NCBI RefSeq assembly: GCF_007827595.1
Contig: NZ_VISR01000039.1
Location: 1-64,000, forward strand
DNA: 64,000 nt
Source: Streptomyces sp. BK340
Lineage (GTDB): Bacteria; Actinomycetota; Actinomycetes; Streptomycetales; Streptomycetaceae
Direction: 5' to 3'
The position numbers and the translations under genes were made by a program. The notes beneath the pieces are model-generated. The model saw only the letters and a program-made list of their open reading frames with translations. It was not told the DNA's origin and searched no databases. This document shows positions 59,661 to 64,000 of the stretch, piece by piece. Numbering within the stretch: the first letter of the stretch is position 1; each line of letters opens with the position of its first letter.

Positions 59661-61418
59661 GTGGCGAACGCCGAGGAGGCCCGCGAGGCACAGGTACGGC
59701 TGCCTCAGTTGCGGCTGGACGAGCTGCTGGAGGAGTTGCAGGCCCGTCTGGACGCGGCGCGCGGCACCCGGGACCGGGTCCGCAGCCTCCTGGAAGCCGT
59801 GCTGTCGGTCGGCCGCGAACTCGACCTGGAGCAGGCGCTGCGCAGCATCGTCGAGGCCGCGGCGGCCCTGGTCGACGCTGAGTACGCGGCGCTCGGGGTG
59901 ATCGGACCGGACGGCAAGCGACTGTCCGCCTTCCACACCGTGGGCGTCGACGCTGAGCAGATCGCGCGCATCGGCCCCTACCCGGAGGGCCACGGCATCC
60001 TGGGCGAGCTGATTCGCCACCCCCAGCCGCTGCGCCTGCCCAAGCTCTCCCACCACCCTGCTTCCTACGGGTTCCCGGCCCACCACCCGCCGATGAACAC
60101 CTTTCTCGGCGTTCCGATCCGGGTGCGCGATCACATCTTCGGCAACCTGTACCTGACGGAGAAGCGCGGCGGGCAGCAGTTCGACGAGGACGACGAGTCG
60201 GTGCTGGCGACGCTGGCCGTGGCGGCCGGCGTGGCGATCGACAACGCCCGTCTTTACGAGGAGTCCCGGCTCCGCGAGCGCTGGCTCCAGGCGAACGCCG
60301 AGATCACCCACACCCTGATGTCCGGCGCGGACCAGGGCCGGGTGCTGCCGCTGATCGCCGAACGGGCCAGGGAGATCACCGCCTCGGCCCTGAGCGTGGT
60401 GGCCGTGCCGGTGAGCGGAACCGACACCCTTGCCGTCGAACTCGCCGTAGGCCAGGACGCCGAAGCGTGGCGAGGGATCATACTGCCCGTCGACGGCACG
60501 CTCATCGGGCAGGCGTTCGTCCAGCGGGCGCCGGTCAGTAGCCCGGACATCTTGCGTGACTCCCGGGACTCGGCCGGTCCGCCGCGCTTCGAAGGGCTCG
60601 GACCGGCCGTCGCCGTGCCGATCGGCACGGGCGACGAGGCCCGCGGCGTGGTGCTGCTGGTCCGGAAGTCGGACGGTCGGGAGTTCTCCGAGAAGGAGAC
60701 CGAGCCGCTGCAGGTCTTCGCCGCGCAGGCCGCCGTCGCGATGGAGCTGGCGGAACGCCGCCAGGACGCCGAACAGATCGCCCTGCTGGAGGACCGCGAC
60801 CGCATCGCGCGTGATCTGCACGACCTGGCCATCCAACGGCTTTTCGCCACCGGCATGACCCTGCAGAGCGCCGGTCGCCGCGTCCAGGACTCGATGGCCT
60901 CCGAGCGGATCCTGCGAGCGGTGGACGATCTCGACGAAACCATCAAGATCATCAGGTCGACAATCTTCGGTCTGCGGTCCCGCCACGACGACGCGGCGCC
61001 CGGCCTGCGTTCCCGTGCGGTGCGGGCGATCGGCGAGGCCGCTCCACTTCTGGGCTTCGCTCCCAGTGTTCGTATGGAGGGCCTGCTCGACACGCACGTG
61101 CCCGGTCCGACCGCTGACCACGTCATGGCCGTGCTCACCGAATCCCTGACCAACGTCGCCCGGCATGCCCGCGCCGACCGCGCCGACGTCGTGCTGGAGA
61201 CGGACGGCAAGCAGGTCCGCCTGACGGTCACGGACAACGGCGTCGGCATCCCGGACGGAGGTCGCCGCAGTGGTCTGACCAACATGGCCGAGCGCGCGCA
61301 GAAGCTCGGCGGCGGCATGGAGTTGGAAAGCCCTGTTGGAAAGGGGGCGCGGCTGGTGTGGCACGCGCCGCTGGGTCAATCGCCGGACTCGACAGAGGGC
61401 GGCAGGTCCGCCGGGTGA
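59661..61418 (+). CDS. Two-GAF sensor histidine kinase, DevS/DosT (OsdK)-like
   Basis: A 585-residue cytosolic kinase without membrane segments. GAF domain 1 (about 55-200) contains the HHPPMNTFLGVPIRVRDHIF segment (His141-His142), matching the haem-pocket region of mycobacterial DevS/DosT. GAF domain 2 is at about 225-365. The HisKA_3 helix carries phospho-acceptor His387 (DRIARDLHDLAIQRLFATGM). The HATPase domain has its N-box ESLTNVARHARADR (about 494) and G-box VTDNGVGIPDGGRRSGLTNM. The GTG start at 59661 has TTGGAGG upstream. It is the likely partner of the regulator at 25.4 kb, sensing oxygen, NO/CO or redox through haem. The haem role is inferred from sequence similarity. Confidence 0.88.
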   Translation: MANAEEAREAQVRLPQLRLDELLEELQARLDAARGTRDRVRSLLEAVLSVGRELDLEQALRSIVEAAAALVDAEYAALGVIGPDGKRLSAFHTVGVDAEQIARIGPYPEGHGILGELIRHPQPLRLPKLSHHPASYGFPAHHPPMNTFLGVPIRVRDHIFGNLYLTEKRGGQQFDEDDESVLATLAVAAGVAIDNARLYEESRLRERWLQANAEITHTLMSGADQGRVLPLIAERAREITASALSVVAVPVSGTDTLAVELAVGQDAEAWRGIILPVDGTLIGQAFVQRAPVSSPDILRDSRDSAGPPRFEGLGPAVAVPIGTGDEARGVVLLVRKSDGREFSEKETEPLQVFAAQAAVAMELAERRQDAEQIALLEDRDRIARDLHDLAIQRLFATGMTLQSAGRRVQDSMASERILRAVDDLDETIKIIRSTIFGLRSRHDDAAPGLRSRAVRAIGEAAPLLGFAPSVRMEGLLDTHVPGPTADHVMAVLTESLTNVARHARADRADVVLETDGKQVRLTVTDNGVGIPDGGRRSGLTNMAERAQKLGGGMELESPVGKGARLVWHAPLGQSPDSTEGGRSAG

Positions 61419-61699
61419 GGCCTGGCGTCGGCAGGCGAGCCGCGTCATGACAGCCGCGACCGCGGTCGGATGGAAGGTGCCAGGACGGACAACCGGCGCC
61501 GTCCCGGCCCGCCGGCCCGGACTCGGGTGGGTGGGGCACCCCTGACGAGCACTCTGGGAGCTCACGGGCAAGGCATGCGGCAGGGAGATGCCACGAAATG
61601 ACCAGGCGCTGCGGACGCACCATCAACGTCACGCGCCTCGCACCCCACAGTCTTCCGCCAGCCATGGGACGCGTCTTTCCTGGACACCCCCCCCCGCGT
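61419..61699. other. Intergenic stretch after the kinase gene
   Basis: I see no recognisable gene or strong terminator hairpin in these 281 bases. The sequence passes into the OsmC remnant. Confidence 0.3.
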
Positions 61700-62265
61700 C
61701 CCCCACGACAGCCGGTCCCCGTCGCTGTCGTTGACCGCCGGGGAGGCCCGGCGCCTGGCCGGTCTGCTGCTGTTCCAGGCCGCCGCGGTCGAACCATCCC
61801 CGGACTGCCGCGGCGGAGGCGTCGACGTGACGCCCGTCGCCGGCGACGCCTTCGAGATGCGGGTACCGGGACACACCCTGACCGTCGACCAGCCCCGGGC
61901 CGAAGTGGTGGTGGGTTAAGGACACGGCACCCACGCCCGTGGAACTCTTCGTCGCGTCCGTGGCCGCCTGCACCGCGCACTGGGCGGGCCGATATCCGGA
62001 CCGGCACGGCCTGAGCCGCGACGGCCTGACCGTCCGGGCGGACTTTCGCACGGCCGACGACCGCCCCGCACGGGTCGCCGCCCTGTCGATGACCGTGTCA
62101 GTCCCCGTCCCTGCCGGCCGAGCGACTGGCCGCGACGCGTGCGGTGGTCTCCCACTGCACGGAGAGCAACACACTGGCCGATGCTCCCGAGGTACAAGTG
62201 CGCGTACGGTGTGAACCGGAGAGCGCGGAGACACCGCACCGGCACGTCGGCGCGGGCTGACACGC
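61700..62265 (+). pseudogene. OsmC-family protein gene, multiply frameshifted
   Basis: Three frames together encode an OsmC-like protein: VDVTPVAGDAFEMRVPGHTL and TVDQPRAEVVVG followed by a TAA; then PVELFVASVAACTAHWAGRY and PDRHGLSRDGLTVRADFRTA; then LPAERLAATRAVVSHCTESN and TLADAPEVQVRVRCEPES. The two redox cysteines typical of OsmC (VAACTA and SHCTES) are both visible. At least two shifts and one stop interrupt it, so no functional product is likely. Confidence 0.72.
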
Positions 62266-62348
62266 GGCAGACGGCCATCGGATGCCCACGTCGCGACGCA
62301 GCAACGACCCCGCCCGGTCGCGTCGCCCTTGGACCGGGCGGCACGTGA

Positions 62349-63332
62349 TCACACGTCGCCCTCCATCGCCTCCTTCACCGTACGGCGCGGCGAGGCCGGT
62401 CCTTCGGGGCCGTACCCGAGCCGGATGACCATCTGCGCGTGCCCACGGGGGCCGTGGGCCGGGAGACCGCCGAGGACCCGGCGCAGATCGGGCCACTCCA
62501 TGGTCTGATGAAGAAGCGACGCACGCACTCCGCGCCGGGTGGCGAGCAGAAGCACGCGCTCCAGGGCCTGACCAGCCCGCAGCCAATCCGTCCGCCGGTC
62601 GTGTGCCGTGGACAGCAGCGCGAGCGTCGGGTGGGTCTCGAAGGCCCGGGCCGGCAGCACCTCCGAGTGCCGATGCGCCCCGAAGTCCCGCATGGGCATG
62701 CGATCGAGCGTGTCCTGCGGCCCCAGCGCCGCTGATGCAAGTCCCAGCGACCGGCAGTGCGGGGCACGGACCAGCCGGCGGCTCTCGGCTGCTCGGTCGG
62801 AGTCCGCGCGGTTGCGCCACTCGGCCTCCCACGTGGCGCGCAGCACCCGGTCAGTGTCGTCGTGCCCCGTGAAACGCAGGACGGCACCCTCCAGATGGGC
62901 CGCCTCGGTCAGCTCGGCGAGCACGTCCGACGGCAGCGGTCGCCCGGAGAAGGGGAAACGACTGCTGTGCCGACGCCACACCGCCTCGTACAGGCCGGTC
63001 GACGGTCCACCGCGGACCGATTCGGCGAGCCGGACCGTGGCGAGCAGAGCGGGCCGGTCGGGGCAGGGGAGCAGCCGGGTCACCGGCTCCCAGCCGAAGT
63101 GGGCCGCGGCGATGCGCAGATTGAGGACCGCGCAACCCACTGATAGATGGACGGCGCGGCCCACGGGGTCGGTGTGGCGCAGCGCCCGGTCCGCGGCCGC
63201 GTGGATGCGTACGGTGCGGGTGCCGGCGTCGAAGCGGAAGCGCCAGGGCTGAGTGTTGTGCAAGGAGGGTGCGGCCACGGCCGCCGCGACCAGCCGTTCC
63301 AGGGCTGGGGCGCCGAGGGTCGACGAGCTCAT
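62349..63332 (-). CDS. Acg-like nitroreductase-family protein
   Basis: A 327-residue protein of the Acg family (M. tuberculosis Acg/Rv2032, Rv3127 and Rv3131 belong to the DosR regulon). Family segments are VAAAVAAPSLHNTQPWRFRF, the arginine-rich nucleotide region, HSSRFPFSGRPLP and RRGVRASLLHQTMEWPDLRR, then GHAQMVIRLGYG. Mycobacterial Acg binds FMN tightly but lacks clear reductase activity, so flavin storage or signalling is possible. It stands alone on the reverse strand. The upstream 124 bases contain only weak matches to the island motif (GGGCGCTGACCGGCC near 63438). Confidence 0.86.
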   Translation of the reverse strand: MSSSTLGAPALERLVAAAVAAPSLHNTQPWRFRFDAGTRTVRIHAAADRALRHTDPVGRAVHLSVGCAVLNLRIAAAHFGWEPVTRLLPCPDRPALLATVRLAESVRGGPSTGLYEAVWRRHSSRFPFSGRPLPSDVLAELTEAAHLEGAVLRFTGHDDTDRVLRATWEAEWRNRADSDRAAESRRLVRAPHCRSLGLASAALGPQDTLDRMPMRDFGAHRHSEVLPARAFETHPTLALLSTAHDRRTDWLRAGQALERVLLLATRRGVRASLLHQTMEWPDLRRVLGGLPAHGPRGHAQMVIRLGYGPEGPASPRRTVKEAMEGDV

Positions 63333-63456
63333 CGGGACTCCTTCCCGCCCCTGTACGAGGCCGTCTGGGCTGATGGGTGACCCTCCCCAGCCTTGGTTCC
63401 CGTCGGGACGCGTGTAAGGGGTCGTGTGGGTACCGTCGGGCGCTGACCGGCCTTAG

Positions 63457-63666
63457 GGCACCGCCGAGTACTGGTCGTGGCGCGGCGAAGCCGACGTGCC
63501 GCCGAACCTGGTCTGGAGCTACCCGGACCCGCTGCCCGCGGTAGGACCGGTCAAGGGGTTGCTCGCCTTTTACAACGAGGCGGTCGACATCACCGTGGAC
63601 GGCGAGCGAGTGGAGCGCCCCATCACCCACTTCAGCAAGACGCTCTCGGGGGAATCAGACACATGA
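63457..63666 (+). pseudogene. DUF427 protein C-terminal fragment
   Basis: A clean 69-codon frame, entered directly after a TAG, reads GTAEYWSWRGEADVPPNLVW, SYPDPLPAVGPVKGLLAFYN and EAVDITVDGERVERPITHFS. This is the second half of a DUF427 (beta-tent) domain. There is no start codon and the first half, including the usual CPYKG segment, is absent. It is the 3-prime end of a truncated gene. Confidence 0.75.
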
Positions 63667-64000
63667 CGAGAAGCGACCTCCGCATCCGTCGCAACGGACC
63701 GCATCGGTCGGCGGTCGGGCAGACAGTGCCGGGCCTGCGACGTCTGCCAGGGCATCGCCAGGTGTCCTGTACCGGGGCCGGTACTGTCTGCGTCACTCGT
63801 TCGGCCGTCATCTGTCGCTGGGTCTGCTGGTGCATGCGAACCGGCCAAGGGTCAAGAATGACCGGCCGCTCCGCTACGACGACCGCCAACCGAAGGCTGC
63901 CCCATCTGCTCCTGTTCGAATTGACAGTGGGCTACCGGGCCCTCGTACTGAACACGAGGGACCCTTGCTCAAGGGTCTCCCTGTGGTGGATTCCACCACC
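63667..64000. other. Terminal stretch without a gene, ending in inverted repeats
   Basis: No coding frame is supported. Near the end, AGGGACCCTTG (63957-63967) faces CAAGGGTCTCCCT (63970-63982), and GTGGTGG-ATT-CCACCAC (63983-63999) forms a 7-bp hairpin. These could be a terminator, an operator, or the beginning of an element that continues outside the window. Confidence 0.45.

Noticed and set aside
1..64000. CRISPR arrays, tRNA or rRNA genes, riboswitches
   Set aside because: I saw no regularly spaced direct repeats, tRNA-like cloverleaf ends or rRNA signature sequences by eye. A tRNAscan or Infernal run would be needed to exclude small RNAs formally.

Overview
The window is high-GC actinobacterial DNA, almost certainly from a Streptomyces chromosome. 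GC-rich third codon positions, GTG starts, GGAGG-type ribosome binding sites, ECF sigma/anti-sigma pairs and an RsbW-like ATP-binding protein all fit. I see no rRNA, tRNA, CRISPR array or intact insertion sequence.

Left part (1-17.1 kb), envelope and redox genes. A reverse-strand run holds an RsbW-like ATP-binding protein, a coupled hypothetical protein, tatA and tatC. An ECF sigma factor with its zinc-type anti-sigma factor is divergent from a small operon of lipoprotein cupredoxin, Tat-exported metallophosphoesterase and membrane protein. Next come a lipoprotein, a DUF4239 membrane protein, and a cell-wall group (L,D-transpeptidase, ECF sigma, membrane protein, DacB carboxypeptidase). A selenium-binding protein/ZIP transporter pair closes this part.

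Central and right part (about 17.8-63.7 kb), a hypoxia/dormancy island. Intact genes include a DevR/DosR-like response regulator, a two-GAF DevS-like histidine kinase, four two-domain universal stress proteins (USPs), CBS-BON proteins, two HPF-like proteins, an Rv1733c-like membrane protein, an Acg-like nitroreductase and a PNPOx-like flavoprotein. With them is an almost complete fermentative energy set: pyruvate formate-lyase and its activase, AdhE, a zinc alcohol dehydrogenase, GAPDH, PPDK, an ADP-forming acyl-CoA synthetase fused to a GNAT domain, and an arginine deiminase operon (permease, arcA, OTC, carbamate kinase). A SulP transporter, a DoxX-like protein, an oleate hydratase and a damaged PPK2 are also present. 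The inferred logic is substrate-level ATP from pyruvate/acetyl-CoA and arginine, NAD+ recovery by AdhE, and parking of ribosomes and metabolism. It resembles the overlapping DevR (Mycobacterium tuberculosis) and OsdR (S. coelicolor) regulons.

A partly palindromic box of about 14 bp, roughly GGG(A/C)C(C/G)nnnGGnCC, recurs upstream of most island genes and is a candidate binding site for the DevR-like regulator. The island also holds many decayed gene copies: trxB, pflA, two USPs, ppdK N-terminus, MFS transporter, flavohaemoglobin C-terminus, PP2C phosphatase, cupin, an internally deleted adhE, gap, osmC and DUF427, plus frameshifted CBS-BON and cyclic-nucleotide-binding genes and a PPK2 with a nonsense codon. 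It looks like a region that gained, duplicated and lost genes repeatedly.
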